A stretch of 64,000 bases of DNA from BOG-908 sp963848205 (GCA_963848205.1 CAWKCV010000003.1:744001-808000), one strand, 5' to 3'; counted from the first letter of the stretch, positions 24,918 to 35,051 are shown. Program-made: numbers and translations. Notes: generated from the letters alone by a model not told the origin.

Positions 24918-27900
24918 GTGAGCGCGTCGAACTGGACTAACGGACTTTCCGGCGACTGGAACACGGGCGCCGATTGGAGCAACGGCATCCCGTCGGCCAG
25001 CTTCACGGCCACGATCGCGGGGCCGGGCAGCTTTCTCGTGACACTGCTCGGGTCAGGCGCCGTCGGCAACCTGACCCTCTCGGCCGCGGGCGCGGACTTC
25101 AGCGTTCAGGGCACGCTGTCGCTGGCCGGCACATTGTCTCTGCAAGCCGGCATGCTGGCGCTGAGCGGCGGCACGGTCGCCGGCGGCACGTTATCGCTTC
25201 AGGGAGGGCAATTTGCGGCCGCGCGCGGCACGCTGTCCGGGGTGACGGTGCAGGGCGTGCTCAGTTTGGGCGCACCGCAGGCCTCGCTCATGGTGCAGAA
25301 CGGCCTGGTGCTGACCGGTGCCGGTGGCAGCGGCCCCGGAAGCCTGTCGCTGACCGGCGGCTACGCGACACTCAATTTCCTGGGCAGCCAATCGATCGAT
25401 AATGCGACGATCAGCATCGGCGCGTTGTCCAGCCAGCCGGGCGGCGCGGGGCCGGCAACGCTTGCGCTGGCGCAGGGCGGCGGTGCCAGCCAGCCAGCCA
25501 CGCTCACGCTCGGCTCGCATCTCTGGCTGCACGGCGTCGCGGGCCAAGGCGAGATCGCCGTCGGCAGTATCGGGCCCATCTCTGGCAGCGCGCCGGCAAA
25601 TCTGCTGGTCAACCGCGGCACGATCACCGCCGGTTCACAGGGCGAGACGCTGACCATCGCCGGCAACGGCACGTTTACCAACCAGGGCACGATCGGCGTC
25701 AGCAACGGCGCCACGCTGCAGATCGCGAGCGCCGGGTTCAGCAACACGGGCACGATCCTGGTCAGCAACGCCACCCTCTCGCTGGGCGGCACCTATTCGA
25801 CATCGCTGCTCTCCGGGCTGGGTGCGATCAGTCTTGGTGCGGGCAGCCTCAGCGCGGGACAGCTTCAGCTCGCAGGCCTCGCGATCAATGGCGGCACGTT
25901 GTCGCTCGGCGCGGGCTCCTCGATCGGCACGAGCCTGGGAGCGCTCTCGTTGGCCGGCACGCTGATGGGCGGCACGGTGGCCGATGGCGGCGGCGGACTC
26001 TCTATTTGCGGCCGCGACGGGCGTGCTCGACGGTGTGACCTACGCGGGTGTCCTGGACCTTTCGAGCACCGGTGCGGTGACGTTGGACGACGGTGCACGG
26101 GTGGTGTCGGCGGCTGGTGGCCGCGGCAGCATCCTCGATACCGGCGCTGGCAGCGCGCTCCTGCTGTCCGGACCCGAAACGCTCGATAACGTGCAAATCA
26201 CGTTGGGCGCCGCAGGTAGTGCCAGCACCATCGCGACCGCCGATCCATGGCTGGCGAGCACGGCGACGACCGCCACGCTCGGTTCGCATTGCAGCATCGT
26301 GCAATCGGGCGCCAACGCATCCCTGCAGGCGCTGGGCTGGAGTTCGGTCGCAGGCTTCGGCGCGCCGGACACGCTGATCAATCAGGGCACGCTGACCGGG
26401 TCGGTCTCGGGTGGCAAATTGTCGCTCGGCGGTTACGGCACGATCGTCAATCAGGGCACGATCGTCGTCTCCGGCGGCGATGTGCTGCAGGTCAGCGTGC
26501 AGGATTTCGTCAACACGGGAACGCTGGTGGTGGCGGCCGGCGGGACCGCGCTGCTGGGCCAGGCGGCGAATTGGCAAGGTGCTGCCCCCGTTTGGTCGAA
26601 CGCCGGCACGATCAGCGTAGGCGGCGGGACGCTGGTGCTCGGGGGTGCCTTTACGGCCGCGCAATTGGGCGGCGTGGCGGAAAGTTCGGGCCTCGTCGCG
26701 CTCGTGGGCACATTGAGCAATGCCGGCGCCACGCTGACGCTAGGCTCGTCCGGGCTGTCGAACCTGTCGCTGGCAGGCACGATCGCCGGCGGCACGATCG
26801 CCGACCCGAATGGGTTGTTGGCGATCGCGGCGAGCGGGCAGGCGCTGCTGGACGGCGTGGCCTACCAGGGCACCCTGAATGTGGGCGCAGGCGACACGCT
26901 GCGCATCAGGGATGGGCTGTCGCTTTCCGGCGTGCTCGACGTCCTGGCGGCCGGCAGCGTGCTCGATCTGCAAGGATCGCAGACGATCGGACGCGGGAAA
27001 ATCCTGCTCGGCGCTGCCGGGCCGGGTGCCGCCATCGATATCGCGCACGACCCGGCGCTCTCTGGCGCGAGCACGCTGACGCTCGGGGCGGGGCTGTCGA
27101 TCACCCAATCCGGCCAGTTCGCGACCATTGGCCGTACGGCCGGCGGTATCGGGCAACCGGGCGACATGATCATCAGTCAAGGCACGATCACCGCCAACGT
27201 TGCCGGCGGCACGCTCACGCTGGGTGGTCCGGGCTTTACCAATGCCGGGGTGATTGCCGTAGGCGCCGGCGAGACTTCTCGCGATCAATGCCACGAGCTT
27301 TCTCAATACCGGTGCGATCAATCTCAACGGTGGCGTGCTGTCTATCGCCGGCTCGCTCGGTGTGGCGCAATTGGGCCAGGTGAATGTGTCGGGCGGCGCC
27401 ATCGCGGTGGGTGGGGTGCTCGATCTGGGTGGTGGAACGCTGGCAGTCGGGCAGGGCGCTTCGGACGGGCGGCTGTCGCTGACGGGCACCATCGCCAACG
27501 GAACGATTCTGGACACGGGCGCCGGCCTGGCGGTGACGGGCAATGCGACGCTCGCTTCTGTGGCCTATGACGGCACGCTGGATCTCAGCCGCCCGTTTTC
27601 GCAGCTGGCGATCGCGGGCGGCCTCACGCTGACTGGCCAGAATGGGTTCGGACCCGGCCAGATCGTGCTGACGGGTGCGGAGACGAGGCTGCTGGCGAAC
27701 GGCAGCCAGACGCTTGACAATGTGGCGATCCTGCTTGGCGGCGGCCAGCAAAGCTATCTCGGCCAGCGGCTGCCGCTGCCCGAACTGGCGGCCGAGGCGG
27801 GAACAGCACTGACCCTGGGCAGCGGATGCACGCTCACGCTCAACGGCGCTGGCGGCATTCTGGGCGACGCCGGCCTGGGGCAATGGAGCGACAGCGTGGT

Positions 27901-28990
27901 CAATCGCGGCGCGATCGTCTCGGCGACGCCTTCCGGAACCTTGTCGCTGGGCGCCACCAATTTCATCAACAATGGCAGTATCGGCGCGAGCGCCGGGGGG
28001 GTCGTCAGCATCGGCGACGTGTCGTTCACCAATGCGGGCATGTTGTCGGCTGCGTCCGGCTCGGCGCTGCTGGTGACATTGTTCGACTATTACGCCGCCC
28101 CCAACGCCGGGTCTTCGGTGTTCGCCAATGCGGGCACCATCGCGCTGCGTGGCGGCAATCTGCAGGAACAGACAGCTGCAGGACTGTTTCCCGCTGTAGC
28201 ATTGGCCAACCTGGCCGGCGGCACGATCGCCGGCAATGGCGGCGTATTCGCGCCGGTTTCCAACGCCGGCACCATCGACGCGCAGACCGGCGTGCTGACG
28301 CTCAATGGCGTGCTGACCGGCTCGGGCAGTCTGCAGGTGGACGGGACGGCGACGTTGGAGGTCGCCTCCGTCGTGCCGACCAGCCAGACTGTGCATTTCA
28401 CGAGCAATGCGGGCACGCTCAAACTGGACAGCCCGGGCAATTTTGCCGGCGTGCTCGCAGGTTTTGGCGCCGGCGACGTGATCGACCTGCCAAGTGCGTT
28501 CCTGACCGGCGTCGGCCTGAGCAGCGGCACGCTGGTGCTGAGCACGGCGACACTGAACTACCGTCTGCTGTCCACGGCACCGTTTGCCGGCGAGCTTTCC
28601 GCCGGCCACGACGCCCATGGCGGCGCGACCGTGATGTTGACGCCGCAAAGCCTTAGCACCGGCGGCGGCAGCGGCCCGGCGGTGATCACGGTCGGCCAAC
28701 CGAACATGCTGTTCTGGGCGTCTCCGGTGGGCGACGTGTTCAAGGGACCCGCCGCTGATATCAGCGGCGCGCATATCGGCAACTGGAGCGCTGCCGACAG
28801 CATCGACATCACCGATCTGGCGCCAGGACACGATGCGCTCTCGCTCATTCAGGGCATCGGCGTGTGCAACCTGACGATCACCGGAGGCAGCCAGCCGATC
28901 GGATTGTCGATTGCCGGAACCTATGCCGCGGCCGGTTTTCACCTGACGGCGGACGGTCATGGCGGCACCATGTTGAGCTACGGACATTGA
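24918..28990 (+). pseudogene. Large beta-strand-repeat exported adhesin, broken by two frameshifts
   Basis: Three overlapping ORFs (24822-26189, 25984-27570, 27335-28990) in successive frames read as one Gly/Ser/Thr/Ala-rich protein of about 1350 aa. It has repeated short beta-helix turns such as GGTLSLGAG, NQGTI and NAGTI, as in filamentous-haemagglutinin-like or type-I-secreted surface proteins. GTG 24918 (SASNWTNGLSGDWNTGADW) is the likely start, without a Sec signal. The C-terminus (FHLTADGHGGTMLSYGH) resembles glycine-rich type I secretion ends. The breaks fall at about 25998-26008 and 27271-27278; each is repaired by a net one-base removal, or at the second by restoring two bases. If real, the gene is inactive. 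Confidence 0.72.
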
Positions 28991-29134
28991 GTCTGGCTGC
29001 TTGGTGAAGAAAACGCTCTTAATGCTTGCAACCGTTCTGATTTTGTCATTGTGTATGCAGGTCGTCTCGGTCGTCGAAGTGCGAACGAAATGGCGGGTGA
29101 CAGCGTGCATACATCTCTTGCGCGGAGCAGACCG

Positions 29135-30553
29135 ATGCCCAATCGCGTGCCCGACGATCAGCCTCCCCGCGCGCAGGTTCGGCGCGTAAAGACGGCGGGC
29201 ATGGGCTATCGTCTCGCGGCCGGCGGCCTGGCATCGCGTCGGGCTGGCCTGGCCCGGCCGGTTGTGGAGGCTTTGCCTGAGGAGGATGCCTGGGAGCCGA
29301 TTTTGCCGGAGGCATGGTCGCAAAGCCGTGCCGTCCGCTGGATTCTCGCGACCGCCCGCCAGCGTTCGTTACGCCCATCGCCGCATCTGCGCTGGTCGTG
29401 GTTGAAGAGCGAAACCGTTTATCAGGCAGCCTTTCTCTCAACAGCGTCGGCTATGGTGCTGACCTTGATGCTTTATTGGGGAAAATCGCATGCAGCTCTG
29501 ATCGACGGCGAAATTGGGCGGGCCATGCACCAGACGCAAGATGCGCGGCAGCACACTTATATGTTGCGCGCTGAATGGGCGTCACTGAACGATCCTGGCC
29601 GGCTGAAACCGATGGTGGATCGGTATCTGGCGATGAAGAGGATCGACCCATCGCAATTCGTGGCGCCCGAACAACTGCCGGACCGGCTAGACCATCCGCC
29701 GCCGCCTGTCGCAGTCCAGCCCGAGATCACGCCCGAGCCCGACGCGACCGTGGCGGATGTGCAGGACGACAAGGTCGAAAGCGTCTCGTCGCCGGAGGAG
29801 GCGCCGGCCGTCATCGCGGCTGTACCAGTCGTGGCCAAGGCGTCTGGTGCGGCCAAGCCGAGGAATAGTGCAGCGCCACAGATCAGGGTCGCCGAAGCGA
29901 GCGTTGCTCGCACTGTCGTCCCGACGGTTTCGGCCAACCCGCGGATCTACCGCGTTGCCGCCCGGGTGGCCGCCCAAGTGACCGGGCCGCAGCACACCGC
30001 TTCACTGACGGCCGCCCGCGTTCTGCCCGCCCGGCCCGCTCCTTATGTTACCCCCGCTTACGCGACCCCGGCTACCGCGACCCCGGCTACCGCGACCCCG
30101 GCTACCGCGACCCCGGCTACCGCGACATCGTACCGGCCGCAGGTCATGCGCACGGCGTTCCGCAACGCGGCTGCCATGCCGGCGCCAAGGCCCGAACTGC
30201 CGCGCTGGCTGACGCAAACGCCCATTCGGATGATTCGTGCGGCTGCGCGGCCGATGTCGTTGCCGCCGCATATGCTGGGTGTACCGGCAGCCATGAGCGC
30301 GCCATTCGCTGTTGAGCAGCACGCTGCGCAAGAACCCGTCACGCACCACTATCTCACGACTGCGGCACAGCTCCCCGCCTTGCGGCGGCCTGCCGAGATC
30401 TCGGCGAGTTTGCCGCGCGTCTATGGCGGCAGCAGCCCCGGTGTGAGTTACAGCTCGCCCGTCTCGCACCAGACGACGGGCGACGACGTGGCTGCACGCT
30501 ACGAGCCGCCGCCTTACATGGGCGCCGTCGGGGGCGATACATCGTCTGACTGA
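29135..30553 (+). CDS. FtsL-like membrane protein with long Pro/Ala-rich tail
   Basis: A 472-aa protein. A cytoplasmic N-terminal part is followed by a single membrane helix (AFLSTASAMVLTLMLYW, about residues 110-130). Then comes a short coiled segment with LRAEWASLNDPGRLKPMVDRYL, which matches the pattern of alphaproteobacterial FtsL-type division proteins (AEW-L-P-RL). The remaining 280 residues are Pro/Ala/Thr-rich and probably disordered, including ATPAT units from a 15-base tandem repeat. ATG 29135 has GGAG upstream. It does not lie in a cell-wall (dcw) cluster. A division role is inference from one motif. Confidence 0.6.
   Translation: MPNRVPDDQPPRAQVRRVKTAGMGYRLAAGGLASRRAGLARPVVEALPEEDAWEPILPEAWSQSRAVRWILATARQRSLRPSPHLRWSWLKSETVYQAAFLSTASAMVLTLMLYWGKSHAALIDGEIGRAMHQTQDARQHTYMLRAEWASLNDPGRLKPMVDRYLAMKRIDPSQFVAPEQLPDRLDHPPPPVAVQPEITPEPDATVADVQDDKVESVSSPEEAPAVIAAVPVVAKASGAAKPRNSAAPQIRVAEASVARTVVPTVSANPRIYRVAARVAAQVTGPQHTASLTAARVLPARPAPYVTPAYATPATATPATATPATATPATATSYRPQVMRTAFRNAAAMPAPRPELPRWLTQTPIRMIRAAARPMSLPPHMLGVPAAMSAPFAVEQHAAQEPVTHHYLTTAAQLPALRRPAEISASLPRVYGGSSPGVSYSSPVSHQTTGDDVAARYEPPPYMGAVGGDTSSD
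30061..30120 (+). repeat. Perfect 15-base tandem repeat, four copies
   Basis: CGCGACCCCGGCTAC is repeated four times without change, then decays at CGCGACATCG. It encodes the ATPAT units of the FtsL-like protein tail and is multiple-of-three, so copy-number change keeps the frame. Confidence 0.9.
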
Positions 30554-30658
30554 TCGTGCGACCGGATTGATGGCGACAGGGCGGCCGATGCACAATTTGG
30601 CTGCCCGGTCAGCTCTGTTCCCGTGCGCATGACATTGCTCTAGGTGTGGGGAGGCGGC

Positions 30659-31534
30659 ATGGGCCGCCTTTGCCGCAGGAGCCTCCAGACGTTGGCCGAG
30701 TTCAAAAGCACCAGCAATTACATCGCCTCGCGTGATCTCGAGGTGGCGGTCAACGCCGCTGTCGCCTTGCAACGCCCGTTGCTGGTCAAGGGCGAGCCGG
30801 GAACGGGCAAGACCGTGCTCGCCCACGAAGTGGCGGCCGCGCTCGGCATGCCGCTCATCGAATGGCATGTGAAGAGCACGACGCGTGCCCAGCAGGGTCT
30901 GTATGAGTACGACGCGGTCAGCCGGTTGCGCGATGGCCAGTTGGGCGATGCGCGGGTGCACGATATTTCCAATTATATCGTGCATGGTAAATTGTGGGAT
31001 GCGTTCGAGGCGCCCGAACAATCTGTGGTCCTGATCGACGAGATCGACAAAGCGGATATTGAATTTCCGAACGACCTGCTGCTCGAACTCGATCGCATGC
31101 AGTTTTTTGTCTATGAAACCCGGCAGACGGTGCAGGCACGGCAGCGGCCGGTGGTGATCATCACCAGCAACAACGAGAAGGAGCTGCCGGACGCGTTTCT
31201 GCGCCGGTGTTTTTTCCATTATATCCGGTTTCCGGATCGCGAGACGATGGAGCGCATCGTCGCCACGCATTATCCCGACATCAAGCAGGATCTGGCGCGC
31301 GAGGCGCTGACGCTGTTTTTCCGGGTGCGGGAGCTGCCCGGGCTGAAGAAGAAGCCGGCGACGAGCGAATTGCTGGATTGGCTGAAGCTGCTGATGATCG
31401 AGGACATGCCGGCCGAGGCTTTGCGCACGCGGGACAAGACGGTGGTGATTCCGCCATTGCATGGGGCGCTGCTGAAGAACGAGCAGGACGTGCATTTGTT
31501 CGAGCGGCTGGCGTTTATGGCGCGGCGGGAGTGA
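30659..31534 (+). CDS. MoxR-family AAA+ ATPase
   Basis: A 291-aa AAA+ ATPase of the MoxR/CoxD group, typically a chaperone that inserts cofactors or activates VWA-domain partners. Walker A GEPGTGKT is at residues 45-52, Walker B VVLIDEIDKAD about residue 125, sensor-1 IITSNNEKELPDAFLRR with the arginine finger region. ATG 30659 is preceded by GGAGG. GTG 30644 is an alternative, and the homologous region begins only near residue 14. The VWA partner gene follows, separated by a composite repeat. Confidence 0.9.
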   Translation: MGRLCRRSLQTLAEFKSTSNYIASRDLEVAVNAAVALQRPLLVKGEPGTGKTVLAHEVAAALGMPLIEWHVKSTTRAQQGLYEYDAVSRLRDGQLGDARVHDISNYIVHGKLWDAFEAPEQSVVLIDEIDKADIEFPNDLLLELDRMQFFVYETRQTVQARQRPVVIITSNNEKELPDAFLRRCFFHYIRFPDRETMERIVATHYPDIKQDLAREALTLFFRVRELPGLKKKPATSELLDWLKLLMIEDMPAEALRTRDKTVVIPPLHGALLKNEQDVHLFERLAFMARRE

Positions 31535-31536
31535 GG

Positions 31537-31665
31537 GGAGGAAGTAGTCCTTTTTTGAAAAAAAGGACCAAAAAACTCTTGGGACTTTGCCGCGTGCCGG
31601 TCGCGAGCATCGCGACAGCGGATCAAAAGTCTTTTGCTTCTTTTCTTCAGAAAAGAAGAAAGAAA
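31537..31665. repeat. Dispersed hairpin repeat, copy 8 (composite inverted pair)
   Basis: A GTCC-type copy (GTAGTCCTTTTTTG...AAAGGACC) is followed by a CTTC-type copy in the opposite direction (CTTTTGCTTCTTTTCTTC...AAAAGAAG). The spacer contains GCGACAGCGGATC, the tail of copies 3 and 7 in reverse. It lies between moxR and the VWA gene and ends 8 bases before the latter's ATG. Confidence 0.8.
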
Positions 31666-31672
31666 ACCCCCG

Positions 31673-32851
31673 ATGTTTAGCAGCTTCATCGAACAGCTCC
31701 GCACCGCCGGCCTGCCCGTCTCCATCACCGAATATCTCTCGCTGATGGGCGCGATGAAGGCGGGTGTCGCCGATTACAGCGTGGAGGATTTCTACTTTCT
31801 CGCGCGCGCGACGCTGGTGAAGGACGAGCGCCATCTCGACCGTTTCGACCGGGTGTTCGCGACCGTGTTCGAAGGTGTCGAGAGCCCGCCTGGCGATCCC
31901 ACGACCGACATTCCCGAGGAGTGGCTCCGCCGCATCGCCGAGAAGAACCTCAGCCCGGAGGAGATGGCGGCCATCGAGGCGATGGGTGGTTTCGAGAAGC
32001 TGATGGAGACGTTGCGGCAGCGGCTCGAGGAGCAGAAGGAGCGGCACCAGGGCGGCAATAAATGGATCGGCACCGGCGGCACGTCGCCGTTCGGCGCGTA
32101 TGGCTACAATCCGGAAGGTGTGAGGATCGGGCAGAAGGAATCGCGTCATCGGCGCGCGGTGAAGGTGTGGGACAAGCGTGAGTTCCGCGATCTCGACGGT
32201 GACACCGAGCTTGGCACGCGCACGATGAAGCTGGCGTTGCGCCGCCTGCGCCGGTTTGCGCGCCAGGGTGCGGCGACCGAGCTCGATCTGCCGGGCACGA
32301 TCCATGCGACGGCGAGCAACGCGGGCTCGCTCGATCTGAAAATGGTGCCGGAGCGGCACAATGCGGTGAAGGTTCTGCTGCTGCTCGATATCGGCGGATC
32401 GATGGATGATTTCATCCGTGCGTCGGAGGAATTGTTTTCCGCCGTGCGCTCCGAGTTCAAGCACATGGAGCATTTCTACTTCCACAACTGCGTCTATGAG
32501 CGCGTGTGGAAGGAGAACCGGCGGCGCGATGCGACGTCGCTTTCCACATGGGACCTGCTGCGCACGTATGGGCCGGATTACAAGCTGATCTTCGTGGGCG
32601 ACGCGACGATGAGCCCTTACGAAGTGATCCAGCCAGGTGGCAGCGTGGAACATTGGAACGAAGAGGCGGGTGCGGCGTGGATCACGCGATTGACGCAGCA
32701 TTTCCGCAGTGCCGCCTGGCTAAATCCGGCGCGCGAGGATTACTGGCCCTATACGCACTCGATCGTATTGCTGCGTGACCTGATGGCGCAGCGCATGTTT
32801 CCGCTGACGCTCACCGGGCTCGACAACATGACGCGCGAACTCTCGCGCTGA
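31673..32851 (+). CDS. VWA-domain protein, CoxE-like
   Basis: A 392-aa soluble protein. The N-terminal helical region (FIEQLRTAGLPVSITEYLSLM) is typical of CoxE/VWA partners of MoxR ATPases. A basic linker and a C-terminal von Willebrand A domain with the metal-site segment LLLLDIGGSMDDFIRAS follow. ATG 31673 (MFSSFIEQ) gives the family start. With the preceding MoxR ATPase it forms a two-component chaperone-like pair; the client is not encoded next to them. Confidence 0.9.
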   Translation: MFSSFIEQLRTAGLPVSITEYLSLMGAMKAGVADYSVEDFYFLARATLVKDERHLDRFDRVFATVFEGVESPPGDPTTDIPEEWLRRIAEKNLSPEEMAAIEAMGGFEKLMETLRQRLEEQKERHQGGNKWIGTGGTSPFGAYGYNPEGVRIGQKESRHRRAVKVWDKREFRDLDGDTELGTRTMKLALRRLRRFARQGAATELDLPGTIHATASNAGSLDLKMVPERHNAVKVLLLLDIGGSMDDFIRASEELFSAVRSEFKHMEHFYFHNCVYERVWKENRRRDATSLSTWDLLRTYGPDYKLIFVGDATMSPYEVIQPGGSVEHWNEEAGAAWITRLTQHFRSAAWLNPAREDYWPYTHSIVLLRDLMAQRMFPLTLTGLDNMTRELSR

Positions 32852-32867
32852 CCACGGAGAAAACCAA

Positions 32868-33527
32868 ATGATTATTGTCCACCATCTGGAAAATTCCCGC
32901 TCGCAACGCGTGCTTTGGCTGCTCGAGGAGTTGGGCGTGCCTTATGAGGTGAAGCGCTACGAGCGCGACCGCGCCACGATGCTGGCGCCGCCGGAGCTGC
33001 GCGCGGTGCATCCGCTCGGCAAGTCGCCGGTGATCACGGATGGCGACAAGACGATCGCAGAGACCGGCGCGATCGTGGAATACCTGATCGGCACCTATGG
33101 TGATGGCCGCCTCGTGCCTGCAGGCGGCGACGACAAGCTGCGTTATACCTACTGGCTGCATTTCGCCGAGGGGACCGCGATGCCGCCCTTGGTGATGACG
33201 CTGCTGTTCACCGAGATACCGAAGCGCGCGCCGTTCTTCATCCGTCCGATCGCAAAAGGGATCGGCGATCAGGTGCAGAAGAGCTTTTTGCGCCCGGCTG
33301 TCGAGAAGCAGCTGGAGTTGATGGAAGCCGAGCTGGGCAAGAGTGCCTGGTTCGCCGGGCCTGAGCTGACCGGTGCGGATGTGATGATGAGCTTCCCGGT
33401 GGAAGCGGCGGCGAGCCGGATCGGGCTGGGGTCGCATCCGAAGCTGAAGGCGTGGCTGGAGAAGGTGCACGCGCGGCCAGCCTATCAGGCGGCGCTGAAG
33501 CGGGGTGGTGCTTACGCGTTTGCCTGA
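32868..33527 (+). CDS. Glutathione S-transferase
   Basis: A 219-aa cytosolic protein with an N-terminal thioredoxin-like GSH-binding domain (HHLENSRSQRVLWLLEELGVPYEV, then LGKSPVITDGDKTIAETGAIVEYL) and an all-helical C-terminal domain. The ETGAI segment contacts the glutathione gamma-glutamyl group in the family. A Ser occupies the catalytic region (NSRSQ). It starts 17 bases after the VWA gene and may be co-transcribed. Substrate unknown. Confidence 0.93.
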   Translation: MIIVHHLENSRSQRVLWLLEELGVPYEVKRYERDRATMLAPPELRAVHPLGKSPVITDGDKTIAETGAIVEYLIGTYGDGRLVPAGGDDKLRYTYWLHFAEGTAMPPLVMTLLFTEIPKRAPFFIRPIAKGIGDQVQKSFLRPAVEKQLELMEAELGKSAWFAGPELTGADVMMSFPVEAAASRIGLGSHPKLKAWLEKVHARPAYQAALKRGGAYAFA

Positions 33528-33567
33528 GGGGTTGTCTGTCTCAGGCGGTTTGGTGGGGGCGTGAGTT

Positions 33568-33593
33568 GGTGGGACGCTTAAGCGCGTCCCACC
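33568..33593. terminator. Perfect 10-bp palindromic hairpin between convergent genes
   Basis: GGTGGGACGC (33568-33577) pairs perfectly with GCGTCCCACC (33584-33593) around TTAAGC, followed by CTACGG. It lies between the convergent ends of the GST and PQQ-propeller genes and could serve both as terminator. The GTGGGACGC...GCGTCCCACCCTAC pattern also resembles REP-type palindromes seen in many proteobacteria. Confidence 0.65.
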
Positions 33594-33602
33594 CTACGGT
33601 GT

Positions 33603-35051
33603 TTAGCGGGTGACTTGCAGGCTGAAGTCGGGGTGGAGCGAGGACGGCTTTGGGGCGTGGGCGTGGGCTGCGTCGTTGCCGGCGTTTGATGCCAGGGCGT
33701 AGATGTCGCCGCTCGCGGTGGCGATGTAGAGCCGGCCGTCCGAGACCGCGGGGGAGCCAAAAAAACTGGCCCCGGTGCTGCCCGTTGTCAGAATACCGCC
33801 ATAAGAGTTGATCGCATAAGTGACGTTATCCTGCGACGTGAAGTAGATGACACCGTTCGCCGCTACAGCGGAGCGCACCAGGCCGTTTGTGGGGAAGCTG
33901 AAATACACAGAGCCGTCTCGCGCGTTCAGGGCGTAGAGGTTCGTGTCGCCCGAGCCTATATAGACGAGATTGTTGTAGACGGCCGGGCTGGCGTAGACGG
34001 GTGACCCGGTGGTGTACGACCATATCAGATAGCCAGCGTTGGCGCCCGAGGTGCCGATGGCGTATATCTTGTCGTCGTCGGAGCCGACATAGAGCCGGCC
34101 GTTGACAATGGCAGGCGTGCTTTCGACATGGCCGCCGGTCGTGTAGGACCATAGCAGCGCGCCGGTGGCAGCATTGAGGCAATAAATTTTGTTGTCATAG
34201 CCGCCAAAATACACGCGCCCGCTGACCAGCGCTGCCGTCGTGTCCGTGCCGGACGAAAGGGTGTAGCTCCAGAGCACTGCCCCGGTGGTCGCATTCAGGG
34301 CATAGAAGCTGCCTTGGTAGCTCCCGACATAGATGACGCCGTTGGCGACTTCCGCGGAGCCGTAGAAATAGCCCGGGAACGTTACTTTCCAGATTGTGGC
34401 GCCGGTATTGGCATTGAGAGCGTAGTAGTTGCCGCTGAGATCGCCGAAATAAAGCGTGCTTCCCACCAGTGTCGGCGATGCCGTGACATTGGCGCCGAGG
34501 TTTTTGTTCCAGATCGTCGCACCGGTATCGACGTTGAACGCCGCGACGCCGGAGGTGGTGCCGACATAGACGCGATTATTGGCAACCACCGGGGTGCCGC
34601 CGGTGGTGTTGGCGGGAACGCTCCACAGCGTGCCCAGCGTTGGCACGGTGCTGAACGACAGCGTATTCTCGTAGGGGTTGACGTTGGCATGGGCCGCGCC
34701 GAACCCGAATTGCGTCCATGGCGTGGTGACGGTCAGCGCGTGCTGTGCGGCATCGCCGCTGCGGCGGCCGATCGCGGTGATGCTGTGCGAACCGGGCGCG
34801 GCGGAGGCTGGGACGGTGATCGATCCGGTGAGCGTGCCTGTCGAGGAGCTGACGAGGAGTAGTGTGTCGGTCGTGTCGAAATACACGTCGACCGCTTCGC
34901 TTGTGTCGAAGCCGGTGCCGTTGATGGTGATCGTCTGGGTCGGATGTGGGCCCGAAGCAGGAGTTGTGAGTGTCGTTGCCGCAGACGCCACGTGAGCAAG
35001 GCAGACAGAGGCCGCCAATGCCGCGCCGAACTTTGTAAGCATGTGTAACAC
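33603..35051 (-). CDS. Secreted PQQ-like beta-propeller protein
   Basis: A 482-aa exported protein. Signal peptide MLHMLTKFGAALAASVCLAHVASA, then an Ig-like IPT/TIG-type domain (about residues 25-110), then seven to eight PQQ/BamB-like repeats of about 40 residues with the recurrent YALNAxTGAxxWxY pattern. PQQ enzyme ligands are not evident, so it is more likely a BamB-type binding scaffold than a dehydrogenase. The C-terminal 30 residues are linker-like. Divergent from the DUF4386 gene over a long spacer. Confidence 0.85.
   Translation of the reverse strand: MLHMLTKFGAALAASVCLAHVASAATTLTTPASGPHPTQTITINGTGFDTSEAVDVYFDTTDTLLLVSSSTGTLTGSITVPASAAPGSHSITAIGRRSGDAAQHALTVTTPWTQFGFGAAHANVNPYENTLSFSTVPTLGTLWSVPANTTGGTPVVANNRVYVGTTSGVAAFNVDTGATIWNKNLGANVTASPTLVGSTLYFGDLSGNYYALNANTGATIWKVTFPGYFYGSAEVANGVIYVGSYQGSFYALNATTGAVLWSYTLSSGTDTTAALVSGRVYFGGYDNKIYCLNAATGALLWSYTTGGHVESTPAIVNGRLYVGSDDDKIYAIGTSGANAGYLIWSYTTGSPVYASPAVYNNLVYIGSGDTNLYALNARDGSVYFSFPTNGLVRSAVAANGVIYFTSQDNVTYAINSYGGILTTGSTGASFFGSPAVSDGRLYIATASGDIYALASNAGNDAAHAHAPKPSSLHPDFSLQVTR

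Noticed and set aside
27236..29323. 695-codon minus-strand open frame across the adhesin
   Set aside because: Antisense of a repetitive beta-helix gene; the sense strand shows the coherent repeat pattern.
30061..30120. Possible CRISPR-like array
   Set aside because: The 15-base units are contiguous with no spacers and in frame inside a coding gene, so a tandem repeat, not CRISPR.
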